A DNA stretch of 22,681 bases. Origin: a bacterium. GTDB taxonomy: Bacteria > Bdellovibrionota > FAC87 > UBA2466. A program made the position numbers and the translations under genes. Positions within the stretch are counted from its first letter, which is position 1; the number at the start of each line of letters is the position of its first letter. This document shows, piece after piece, positions 13,974 to 20,976 of the stretch. Where the stretch lies: the NCBI GenBank assembly GCA_019750655.1, contig JAIEOG010000167.1, forward strand, positions 1-22,681, written 5' to 3'. The notes beneath the pieces are model-generated. The model made no database searches and had not been told where the DNA came from. It was given only the letters and a program-made list of their open reading frames with translations.

Positions 13974-14531
13974 GTGAGCAAAGCGTTCGTAAAAGAAAAC
14001 GAAAACGACGACGACGATAGTCCCGAGAAAGAGGCGCCTGCGCTGCCCACGGGCACCAAGAATTACATGACGCCGCAGGGCGAGGCACGCCTGCGTTCGG
14101 AGCTCCATAACCTGCTGAATGTAGAACGGCCCAAAATGACCGAAGTCGTGGCCTGGGCGGCGTCCAATGGCGACCGCTCCGAGAACGCGGACTACATTTA
14201 TGGCAAGCGTCGCTTGCGTGAAATCGATCGCCGCATTCGTTTCCTAACCAAGCGGCTTGAAATCGCTGAAGTCGTGGACCCGACCTCTATCCGTTCGGAA
14301 ACCGTGCGCTTCGGTGCCACGGTGCGTGTGGATTGGGACGGCGAAGGCGAAAAGAGCTTTTCCATCGTCGGCATCGACGAAACGGATGGCAAAGTTGGCA
14401 AAATCAGCTGGATTTCGCCACTGGGCCGCGCTCTGCTCAAGGCCAAGGTGGGAGACACCGTGACCTTCCGTGCCCCCAAGGGGGATGTCGATGTGGAGAT
14501 TTTAGAGATCCGCTTCGTAGCAATCGAGTAA
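13974..14531 (+). CDS. greB: Transcript cleavage/elongation factor GreB
   Basis: 185-residue Gre factor that rescues backtracked RNA polymerase by stimulating transcript cleavage. The coiled-coil domain runs from ~29 to ~100: NYMTPQGEARLRSEL, the tip motif GDRSENADY with Asp67 and Glu70 that stabilise the catalytic Mg ion, then the GreB-specific IYGKRRLREIDRRIRFLTKRL. The C-terminal FKBP-like domain follows (VRFGATVRVDW...GKISWISPLGRALLKAKVGDTVTFRAPKGDVDVEILEI). It has about 28 extra N-terminal residues, very acidic (KENENDDDDSPEKE), not found in typical Gre proteins. GTG 13974 has GGAG six bases upstream; an internal ATG at M32 would remove the start of the domain. It is probably co-transcribed with the small membrane protein gene nine bases downstream. 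Confidence 0.9.
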   Translation: MSKAFVKENENDDDDSPEKEAPALPTGTKNYMTPQGEARLRSELHNLLNVERPKMTEVVAWAASNGDRSENADYIYGKRRLREIDRRIRFLTKRLEIAEVVDPTSIRSETVRFGATVRVDWDGEGEKSFSIVGIDETDGKVGKISWISPLGRALLKAKVGDTVTFRAPKGDVDVEILEIRFVAIE

Positions 14532-14534
14532 AAT

Positions 14535-14551
14535 AGGGGCATGAAGCCCCT
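14535..14551. other. Stem-loop with the start codon of the membrane-protein gene in its loop
   Basis: AGGGGC (14535-14540) pairs with GCCCCT (14546-14551) around the loop ATGAA, which contains the start codon at 14541. With one G-U pair the stem extends outward to 14532-14554. The G-run that would act as ribosome site is inside the stem. Read on the minus strand, the same hairpin is followed by TATTTTA, resembling an intrinsic terminator for transcripts coming from the right. Confidence 0.5.
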
Positions 14552-15053
14552 GTTCCTGCTCGCCCGGCACGCCTGGTTCTACCGTAACGAATACCTTTCG
14601 ATGATCCGCATGGTTGCGGAAATGCGTAAATCAGCACGTGATTTTACGCGTGAATACATCCGCAAGCGCGTGAAGGAAGGGTTGGCAATCGGGCTATCCG
14701 TCGTTCTCTTTCAGGTGACGCTGCTCCTAGGTGCGCTTTTGCTCGTCACCGCCAGGCCCTCGTTGCTTGCGCGTCTCAGCGCTTCGACATTGCTCTGGGC
14801 AATTACGCTTTACAATCTCCACCGCTTTTTCGCAGTGACGGTTCCGGAGTTGAAAGCTTTGCGTAAAACCCTGCGGGGTAAGTCGGGGTATGCGTTGCGC
14901 TACCTGCTGCGGATCTCCCTAGTTACCGAGCTTCTGCAGTGGAACTTGTTGCTGCCGGCTCTTTGCCTGGGGATTGCGCTGTTTACCCGTTCCGCGCTCG
15001 GGACGGGCGTTTCGTATTTCGCGCCTTGGCTGGAGGCTTTTCGCGTTCCGTAA
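14541..15053 (+). CDS. Small inner-membrane protein of unknown function
   Basis: 170-residue protein. An N-terminal cytoplasmic-looking basic/amphipathic region (1-45, rich in Arg and Lys) is followed by hydrophobic helices at ~48-72 (LAIGLSVVLFQVTLLLGALLLV), ~78-97 (LSASTLLWAITLYNLHRFF) and ~120-152 (YLLRISLVTELLQWNLLLPALCLGIALF). No catalytic motif and no family that I recognise. It follows greB by nine bases. ATG 14541 lies in a hairpin loop; ATG 14601 is an in-frame alternative without a ribosome site. The last 71 bases overlap the convergent DUF885 gene. Confidence 0.72.
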   Translation: MKPLFLLARHAWFYRNEYLSMIRMVAEMRKSARDFTREYIRKRVKEGLAIGLSVVLFQVTLLLGALLLVTARPSLLARLSASTLLWAITLYNLHRFFAVTVPELKALRKTLRGKSGYALRYLLRISLVTELLQWNLLLPALCLGIALFTRSALGTGVSYFAPWLEAFRVP

Positions 15054-16833
15054 CCAGCTTTTCCAAGATATCTAGCGGTAAGGCGCCATTGCGCAGAACC
15101 TTGTCGTGAAAAACGCGGATATCGAACTTCTCACCCTCGGCGCCTTGCGCAATTGCGCGCAATTCCAAAAGCTTCAGGTGCCCAATCTTGTAGGCGAGCG
15201 CTTGTCCCGGAAATACTAAGTAGCGATCTACCTCTTGTTCCGTTTCGAGATCCGATTTTCCCGTGTGCTTGCGGAAATACTCCAGCGCTTGTTCGCGCGA
15301 CCACCCTAACGAGTGCATCCCCGTGTCGACAACGAGGCGGATGCTGCGCCACATTTCATAGGTGAGCCGGCCGTACTCCGAGTAGGGATCTTGGTAAAGT
15401 CCCATTTCTTTGCCCAACGTTTCCGCGTAAAGGCCCCAGCCTTCGACGTAGGCAGTGTACATTTCGTGCTTACGGAATTCGGGCACTCCTTGGAGTTCTT
15501 GCGCTAATGCGATTTGCAGGTGGTGGCCCGGAACGGCTTCGTGTGCTGCCAAGCCTTCCATGGTCCATTTGGGCCGCGCCGAAAGATCATAGGTGTTCGC
15601 GTAGAACATCCCAGCGCGTGCGCCAACCAAAGACCCCGGCTGGTAATACGCGGGTGGCTGAGAGGGCGCGGAATAATCGGGCACCGGCTCGACGCCATAG
15701 GGAAGCTGCGGTAGGTGCAAAAAGAAACGCGGCAGCTGCGCATCGATGCGTTTGCAAAGCGCGCGGTAGCTTTCGATCATCTCGGAAGCGGATGTGAAAT
15801 AAAACCGCGGGTTCATCCGAATGTGCGCGTCAAATCCTTCGGGGAGCCCTAGGTAATCGGTCTTTTTCTGGGCGGCTTCCATTTCCAAAGTCAGGCGAGC
15901 GACTTCTTTCAATCCGATGTCATGGATTTCCTGTGGAGTCAGGGATGTTGTCGTCGATTGTTTAGCGCGGAAGGCGTACCACTTCTGCCCTTCAGGCATC
16001 GCGGCCCAAGCTGTTTCAGTGCGGCAGGCCGCCGCATAGGCTTTCACCTTTTCGGCAAGCCTACCCAAAGCGGGTTTTACCGCCGTTGCGTAAAGCGTGC
16101 CCGCTTGGCTTTTGAGCAATGCTTTCTGCTCGCCCGAGAGGTTCGCGGGCATCTCGCGAAACGCTTGGAGAAGTGCGCTCTTTTCCTCTGTCTCGGCAGC
16201 CAGCGCTTCGATCTGGTTGAGCGCTTTCTGCATGGCAATCTGAGGGTAGGTCACCTGGGCTTCCAAGCCCTTGTCTAAAAGGATTTCTACTTGCGCGAGT
16301 GCCGCAGGAATGGCTTCCATACGCGCGAGGATGCGTCCGTAATCCGCCGCGGTTTCGTGCCGCATGAGCGATAGGGTCTGGGGGATTTCTTGGTGCACTC
16401 CCCACATCTGTGAAATCGGCAGATACTCTTCTGGGAATTCGCGCCCTTCGCGATCGAGTTCGTACTTGCGGAGTAGCAGATCGAGATTCAGGGCATCGGC
16501 GGAAGACAGCGTTCCGCGACGGATGGTTTTGAGCACCTTCCACGGCGCATCGAGTTCTTTTTTACGGCGGCTAATGGCGTCGAGTGAGCGATCCGTCCAG
16601 AAGGTATCGTAGTCTTGAATTCCGACGTAAGTAGCGAACTCAGGCGATTCGCGCAGTGCGTAGTCCCAAGTGAGCTCGATGAGCTTCTGTAGCCGAACCT
16701 TCTCGGCATACTTGCCTTCAAGCTTGGCACATTCCTTTTCAAAGGGCGTTCGAGTATCGGGCACTTTGGTTCCTCCCCACGCCAGGTTCCAGGAGAACAA
16801 CAGCAGTAGTAAGCAGGTTAGAGAGTGTTTCAT
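14983..16833 (-). CDS. Secreted DUF885 family metallopeptidase
   Basis: 616-residue protein with a signal peptide (MKHSLTCLLLLLFSWNLAWG) and the full DUF885 architecture: helical N-terminal two-thirds, then LAAHEAVPGHHLQIALAQEL (HExxxGHH-type zinc motif, His431, Glu432, His437) and YVEGWGLYAETLGKEMGLYQDP, whose Glu residues supply the third ligand, followed by MWRSIRLVVDTGMHSLGWS and the FPGQALAYKIG motif. These are predicted zinc carboxypeptidase-like enzymes (M32/M3-like fold); the substrate is unknown. The export signal places it in the periplasm. ATG 16833 has no evident ribosome site. The last ~20 residues (PPAKARNTKRPSRARNG) are basic and low in complexity, and are encoded opposite the end of the membrane-protein gene. 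Confidence 0.9.
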   Translation of the reverse strand: MKHSLTCLLLLLFSWNLAWGGTKVPDTRTPFEKECAKLEGKYAEKVRLQKLIELTWDYALRESPEFATYVGIQDYDTFWTDRSLDAISRRKKELDAPWKVLKTIRRGTLSSADALNLDLLLRKYELDREGREFPEEYLPISQMWGVHQEIPQTLSLMRHETAADYGRILARMEAIPAALAQVEILLDKGLEAQVTYPQIAMQKALNQIEALAAETEEKSALLQAFREMPANLSGEQKALLKSQAGTLYATAVKPALGRLAEKVKAYAAACRTETAWAAMPEGQKWYAFRAKQSTTTSLTPQEIHDIGLKEVARLTLEMEAAQKKTDYLGLPEGFDAHIRMNPRFYFTSASEMIESYRALCKRIDAQLPRFFLHLPQLPYGVEPVPDYSAPSQPPAYYQPGSLVGARAGMFYANTYDLSARPKWTMEGLAAHEAVPGHHLQIALAQELQGVPEFRKHEMYTAYVEGWGLYAETLGKEMGLYQDPYSEYGRLTYEMWRSIRLVVDTGMHSLGWSREQALEYFRKHTGKSDLETEQEVDRYLVFPGQALAYKIGHLKLLELRAIAQGAEGEKFDIRVFHDKVLRNGALPLDILEKLVTEREKPPAKARNTKRPSRARNG

Positions 16834-16885
16834 GGGTTGTTTTTGTCACGCTAGCTGATAATTTCCCGGCCCTCAAGGAGGGATC

Positions 16886-17515
16886 TTGCTGCAGGTTTGT
16901 CGGCTTTGCGCAACGCAAGCGCGCCATTTTGGAACGCGCGGCGCAAACGTTTATTTCCATTGCCCGACTTGCGACGGGGTTTTCCTCGATAGCGCTTGTT
17001 TGCTCGGGCCTGCCGACGAACGCGCGCGTTACGAGCAGCACCACAACGAAGCCACTCCAGAATATGAAGCCTTCTTATCGCGCTTGGCGGTCCCGTTGCT
17101 GCGCAGGCTTTCGCCTGGGAACAAGGGCTTAGATTTTGGCTGCGGCCCGGTGCCCGTGCTCTCGCGCATTTTGGAGCGCGCGGGAATGCACATGCAGCAT
17201 TTTGATCCATTTTTCTTTCCGCAAGCGGCTGCGCTTTCGGTGGCTTACGATTTCGTTACGTGTTCAGAAACGGCAGAACACTTCCATTTTCCAAGTCAGG
17301 AATTTGATCGCCTCCACGGCTTGATCCGGCCCGGCGGCCATTTAGGCGTCATGACCCAGCGAAAAGACTCTTGGGAGGGGTTTTGGGAATGGCATTACCC
17401 GCGCGATCCGACACACGTGTTTTTCTATAGCGAAAAGACGTTCCGTTGGGTGGCGGCTAAGTACCAATGGCACGCCGAGTTTGAACCACAAGGCGTGGTT
17501 ATTTTTTCTGCTTAG
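16886..17515 (+). CDS. SAM-dependent class I methyltransferase with N-terminal zinc ribbon
   Basis: 209-residue protein. The N-terminus has two CxxC pairs (Cys5, Cys8 and Cys26, Cys29), a small zinc ribbon. A class I methyltransferase domain follows: motif I LDFGCGPVPVLS (~82-93), an acidic residue near HFDPFF, FVTCSETAEHFHFP as motif IV/post-motif, and LIRPGGHLGVMTQRKDSWEGF. The end YPRDPTHVFFYSEKTFRWVA is typical of Methyltransf_11/23-type enzymes in this branch. The substrate is not known. The TTG start is well supported by AAGGAGGG (16875-16882), the best ribosome site in the window; a -10-like GATAAT is at 16857-16862. It is divergent from DUF885 and overlaps the 3' end of the DUF4412-like gene by 17 bases. 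Confidence 0.85.
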   Translation: MLQVCRLCATQARHFGTRGANVYFHCPTCDGVFLDSACLLGPADERARYEQHHNEATPEYEAFLSRLAVPLLRRLSPGNKGLDFGCGPVPVLSRILERAGMHMQHFDPFFFPQAAALSVAYDFVTCSETAEHFHFPSQEFDRLHGLIRPGGHLGVMTQRKDSWEGFWEWHYPRDPTHVFFYSEKTFRWVAAKYQWHAEFEPQGVVIFSA

Positions 17516-18254
17516 CGAGGGCCTGGGTCAGTAATGCAGTGAGATCGCTGCGCTGGAAACCCGTCGGAGCTGCGAAGAGCTTCTCGCTGACTTTTTCCTG
17601 AACGACGGTGTCAATCGTCACGGTGGAGCGAGGCTTGTCGCCATCCAAACCCACAAATTCGACGGGAAATCCAAGCTCCAAGGCTTTGTCGAGCGAGTCG
17701 GTGTTCACGGGAATGCGCACCTGACCGAGTTTGCTGAGGGCTTGGATGGATTTGCCCGCGAGAACCAGGGAGTGGAAGTCCTTAGGGTCGGCTCCAACGG
17801 TGGCGTAGGGAACACTGCAGAGTGTGCCGATGGTCTTACCCGCCGATAGCACATTGTAGCGAGTGCATTGCCACTTGCCCACCGTTTGAACTCCCGGCAG
17901 TGCTTTGAAGGTAACGGGTCCCGAGTCCGCCGCGGGCTGAGCGGGTTTCTTGGCGAAGCTGCCTAGAATCGCAGAAAGCCGTTCGAGATCGGCTTGCTTG
18001 ATTTCTAAATAGGATTTTTTGGAAGGCGAGGCGAGCAGGATATCTTGAGTCTTTCCGCGGTAGACCGCCCAGTGGTCGTCTTGAGCCGCGCCAGCGTGCC
18101 GGTTTTCCATTCGGAAGGAATCGCCCTGGTAGTAATGCTTCATCTTTAAGACGACACCATTATCGCTAATGGTGCCCGTAAGCACCGTTCCGGCAATGGC
18201 AGGCTGGCAGACCATCAAAGCAGGAAAAAACAAAGCAAGCAAAAGACGGCTCAT
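17499..18254 (-). CDS. Secreted DUF4412-like protein
   Basis: 251-residue protein with a signal peptide (MSRLLLALFFPALMVCQPAIAG). The mature protein starts with a beta-rich stretch (TVLTGTISDNGVVLKMKHYYQGDSFRMENR) and YRGKTQDILLASPSKKSYLEIKQADLERL, a pattern like DUF4412 and related lipoprotein-carrier-shaped proteins; this assignment is from pattern only. Two Cys (KWQCTRY, TLCSVPY) could form a disulphide, and the C-terminus is Lys-rich. ATG 18254 is chosen for its signal peptide and the GAGGAG ribosome site five bases upstream; the longer reading to 18371 would overlap the ABC exporter start. A TATATT -10-like element lies at 18276-18281 (minus). Confidence 0.72.
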   Translation of the reverse strand: MSRLLLALFFPALMVCQPAIAGTVLTGTISDNGVVLKMKHYYQGDSFRMENRHAGAAQDDHWAVYRGKTQDILLASPSKKSYLEIKQADLERLSAILGSFAKKPAQPAADSGPVTFKALPGVQTVGKWQCTRYNVLSAGKTIGTLCSVPYATVGADPKDFHSLVLAGKSIQALSKLGQVRIPVNTDSLDKALELGFPVEFVGLDGDKPRSTVTIDTVVQEKVSEKLFAAPTGFQRSDLTALLTQALAKQKK

Positions 18255-18338
18255 GAGGGCTCCTCGTTTGGGGAAAATATACCCCCATTTTGGACTCCCG
18301 GCGATGACTGTGTGGGGGAGTTTTGCTAGGCTGTCCCG

Positions 18339-20147
18339 ATGGCATCTTCTGAGCCCCGGTCTCAATGGCAAACAGTTAGCACTCTTAGTCGGTATCTTTG
18401 GCCGGCGGGCCGCCCCGATCTCAAGATGCGTGTGTCGCTAGCGCTGGGGTGTTTGCTTTTCGCGAAGCTCATCAACGTTTACGTTCCCTTTCTTTACAAG
18501 CAAGCCGTCGATGGCCTGAGTGGACCGGCGCAACTGGTTGCCGTGCCGGCCTTTGCGATTATCGCTTATGGCGTGGCCCGGGTTTTCGCCCAGGCCTTTG
18601 GCGAAGTACGCGATTTTCTTTTTTCCAAAGTAGGACAGCACGCCCAGCGTTTGATTGGCCTGCAGACCTTCAAACACCTGCACATGCTTTCGCTGCGTTT
18701 TCACCTCGAAAGACAAACCGGCGGGCTTTCTCGTGTAATTGAACGCGGGACGACCGGCATTGAGTTCTTTTTGAACTTCATGGCCTTCAACATTTTGCCG
18801 ACGTTGCTCGAAATCAGCCTCGTGACGGGCATCCTGCTTTACAACTTCAATATCTACTTCGCGTTGGTAGCTCTGGGCACTATCGTGATTTACATCGCCT
18901 ACACCTTGGGCGTGACCGACTGGCGCGTGCGTTACCGCCGCACAATGAATGAAAAAGACACCGAAGCGAACACCAAAGCAGTCGATAGTCTGCTCAACTA
19001 CGAGACGGTGAAATATTTCGGCAACGAAGAGCTGGAGTTTCGGCGCTTCGATGCCGCGTTGGAGGGCTATGAACGCGCTGCTGTTATCAGCCAGGGCACG
19101 CTTTCGCTCTTAAACATCGGCCAAGGCTTTATCATCGGCATAGGGCTCGTGCTGATCATGTGGCTAGCAGCCCAAGGCGTCGCTGACGGCACGCTCACCG
19201 TCGGGGATTTTGTGATGGTGAACACCTTCCTCATCCAGCTTTATTTACCGCTGAACTTCTTGGGATTTGTCTACCGCGAGATGAAGCAAGGGCTTATCGA
19301 CATGGAGAAAATGTTCGAGCTCATGTCTCTGCATGAGGAAGTCCAGGACAAGCCGGGCGCGAGCCCATTGCCGCTGGGCCCGGGCAAAGTAGAGTTTAAA
19401 CACGTCGATTTCTATTACCAGAAAGACCGGCAGATTCTGCAAGACGTCAGCTTCACCATCCCGCCCGGCAAAACCGTCGCGGTGGTGGGGCCGAGTGGTG
19501 CCGGCAAATCGACACTCTCGCGAATCCTATTCCGCTTTTATGAAATCTCGTCGGGTAGCGTGGAGATTGATGGCCTGCCGATCGATTCGGTAACGCAAGC
19601 CTCCTTGCGCCAGGCTTTCGGCGTGGTTCCGCAGGATACGGTGCTCTTTAATGACACCATTGAATACAACATCCACTACGGGCGTCCTTCGGCGACGCCC
19701 GAAGAAGTGATTGCCGCGGCAAAGCACGCGCGCATTCACGATTTCGTCATGCGGCTGCCGCAGGGCTACCAAACGATGGTGGGGGAACGCGGTTTGAAAC
19801 TCTCCGGCGGGGAAAAGCAGCGTGTGGCGATTGCACGCACTATTCTCAAGAACCCCCGTATTCTCATCTTCGATGAAGCCACTTCGGCTTTGGACTCCCA
19901 TACGGAAAAACAGATCCAAGCTTCTTTGAATGAAGTGTCCCGCGATCGAACGACCTTAGTCATTGCTCACCGTCTATCGACGATTATCGACGCCGATGAG
20001 ATCCTGGTGCTGGATCAGGGGCGGATTGTAGAGCGGGGGCGGCATGCCGAACTGCTAGCCAAGGGCGGTGAGTATTCACAGATGTGGAAGCGCCAACAAG
20101 AAGTGAAGAAGCTCGGCGTAGCCGAGGCTACTCCTCCGGTGTCCTAG
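18339..20147 (+). CDS. Atm1-type ABC exporter (half-transporter)
   Basis: 602-residue fused half-transporter: a six-helix ABC membrane domain (~30-325) and an ATPase domain (~350-590). The membrane part carries Atm1-type motifs: AKLINVYVPFLYKQAVD, QTGGLSRVIERGTTGIEF and NYETVKYFGNEELE. The ATPase has Walker A GPSGAGKST (384-392), a Q-loop near GVVPQDTVLFNDTI, signature LSGGEKQ (488-494), Walker B ILIFDEATSALD (Asp512, Glu513) and H-loop IAHRLS (His544), all intact. Atm1/HMT1-type exporters move glutathione-linked persulphide or metal-glutathione complexes out of the cytoplasm, linking them to Fe-S or heavy-metal homeostasis; the substrate is inference. The start has only a weak, distant ribosome site. 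It is divergent from the DUF4412-like gene and overlaps the ankyrin gene by 20 bases at its end. Confidence 0.9.
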   Translation: MASSEPRSQWQTVSTLSRYLWPAGRPDLKMRVSLALGCLLFAKLINVYVPFLYKQAVDGLSGPAQLVAVPAFAIIAYGVARVFAQAFGEVRDFLFSKVGQHAQRLIGLQTFKHLHMLSLRFHLERQTGGLSRVIERGTTGIEFFLNFMAFNILPTLLEISLVTGILLYNFNIYFALVALGTIVIYIAYTLGVTDWRVRYRRTMNEKDTEANTKAVDSLLNYETVKYFGNEELEFRRFDAALEGYERAAVISQGTLSLLNIGQGFIIGIGLVLIMWLAAQGVADGTLTVGDFVMVNTFLIQLYLPLNFLGFVYREMKQGLIDMEKMFELMSLHEEVQDKPGASPLPLGPGKVEFKHVDFYYQKDRQILQDVSFTIPPGKTVAVVGPSGAGKSTLSRILFRFYEISSGSVEIDGLPIDSVTQASLRQAFGVVPQDTVLFNDTIEYNIHYGRPSATPEEVIAAAKHARIHDFVMRLPQGYQTMVGERGLKLSGGEKQRVAIARTILKNPRILIFDEATSALDSHTEKQIQASLNEVSRDRTTLVIAHRLSTIIDADEILVLDQGRIVERGRHAELLAKGGEYSQMWKRQQEVKKLGVAEATPPVS

Positions 20148-20889
20148 CCGGGCGGCGTTGTCCGGTGCTGCGGTCGGCACGTGAGGCGCGCAGATGTTCT
20201 GTAATCGCTTTGTAGCCCTGCGTTTCTGCCTCCCGCACGGCAGTCGCCGAAACCGAAGCCCCAGCGGCAATCAGCGCATCCACACTTTCCAGGTGGCCCC
20301 GCGAAGCAGCCAAGAACAGAGCCGTGTGCCCTGCGCGGCTGCGGCGGTCGATACGCGCACCTTTTGAGAGCAAGAAATCCACCGTTTCTGTCTGCCCGTG
20401 CATTGCGGCAGCCATCAGGGGCGTGAGGCCTTGAAGCTGTTCCTCTCCGATGCCGGCTGCTTCGATATCCGCGCCAGCGCTGACCAAGGCTTTGGTGATG
20501 GCGATCTGTCCAGAAGCCGCTGAAATCATCAGTGGGGTCCAGCCGCCTTCGGTATGGTCGGAAGCGCTTGCCCCCGCACGCAAAAGGGCCAACGTAATCT
20601 CGGGTGTTTGCCGGGGAGGTGGGGGTTCGCCAACGAGCGAGTGCAAGTATTCGACTAAAGCCGGCTCGGAATAGACAACCCCGTCGTCCGTTGCGCGCGC
20701 CCCTAAAGCGACGAGAAAGCTCACGGCAGTCGCCTGGTGTTTTTCGGCGCAGTACGTCAAGAGATCGTTACGGTAAGCCAATGTAAAAGTGGATGCCGAG
20801 ACGGTGAAGAGAATGGCGCAGAGCGCCAAAGGCGCAAGCAAGCGCTTCGGGATTGCGGTCCAACGGGTTGTGCGAGTGGGGCGCGCCAT
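20128..20889 (-). CDS. Membrane-anchored ankyrin-repeat protein
   Basis: 253-residue protein. A basic N-terminus and one membrane segment (~17-38, LLAPLALCAILFTVSASTFTLAY) are followed by at least three ankyrin repeats of 33 residues: GGWTPLMISAASGQIAITKALVSAGADI, GLTPLMAAAMHGQTETVDFLLSKGARI and GHTALFLAASRGHLESVDALIAAGASV, with a degenerate one before (~65-110). Orientation is probably periplasmic repeats behind an N-terminal anchor, with protein-binding function; the partner is unknown. The tail (RADRSTGQRRPARTPEE) is polar. ATG 20889 has no strong ribosome site. It diverges from the YihY gene. Confidence 0.85.
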   Translation of the reverse strand: MARPTRTTRWTAIPKRLLAPLALCAILFTVSASTFTLAYRNDLLTYCAEKHQATAVSFLVALGARATDDGVVYSEPALVEYLHSLVGEPPPPRQTPEITLALLRAGASASDHTEGGWTPLMISAASGQIAITKALVSAGADIEAAGIGEEQLQGLTPLMAAAMHGQTETVDFLLSKGARIDRRSRAGHTALFLAASRGHLESVDALIAAGASVSATAVREAETQGYKAITEHLRASRADRSTGQRRPARTPEE

Positions 20890-20897
20890 CGTTAAAG

Positions 20898-20932
20898 CGC
20901 TATCGGATCTTTGAGAGAGTGCCTTGATAGCG
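20898..20932. promoter_or_regulatory. 7-bp inverted repeat in the ankyrin/YihY spacer
   Basis: CGCTATC (20898-20904) and GATAGCG (20926-20932) are perfect inverted copies with 21 bases between them. The right arm overlaps the putative -35 of the YihY promoter, so it could be an operator for one or both divergent genes. Short arms make a chance match possible. Confidence 0.35.
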
Positions 20933-20952
20933 TGCCGTTTCCAGCCGATAAG
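20924..20952 (+). promoter_or_regulatory. Putative promoter for the YihY gene
   Basis: TTGATA (20924-20929, five of six) and GATAAG (20947-20952, four of six) are 17 bases apart. Transcription would begin near 20959, giving a leader of about 18 bases that carries AAGGAG-like purines. Confidence 0.42.
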
Positions 20953-20976
20953 GAAGGGGAAGGAGCCTAGAGCCAG

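Noticed and set aside
13894..14088. Upstream extension of recJ
   Set aside because: The frame stays open, but would overlap greB on the other strand and adds an Arg/Ala-rich segment absent from RecJ. The GTG at 13893 or 13884 is sufficient.
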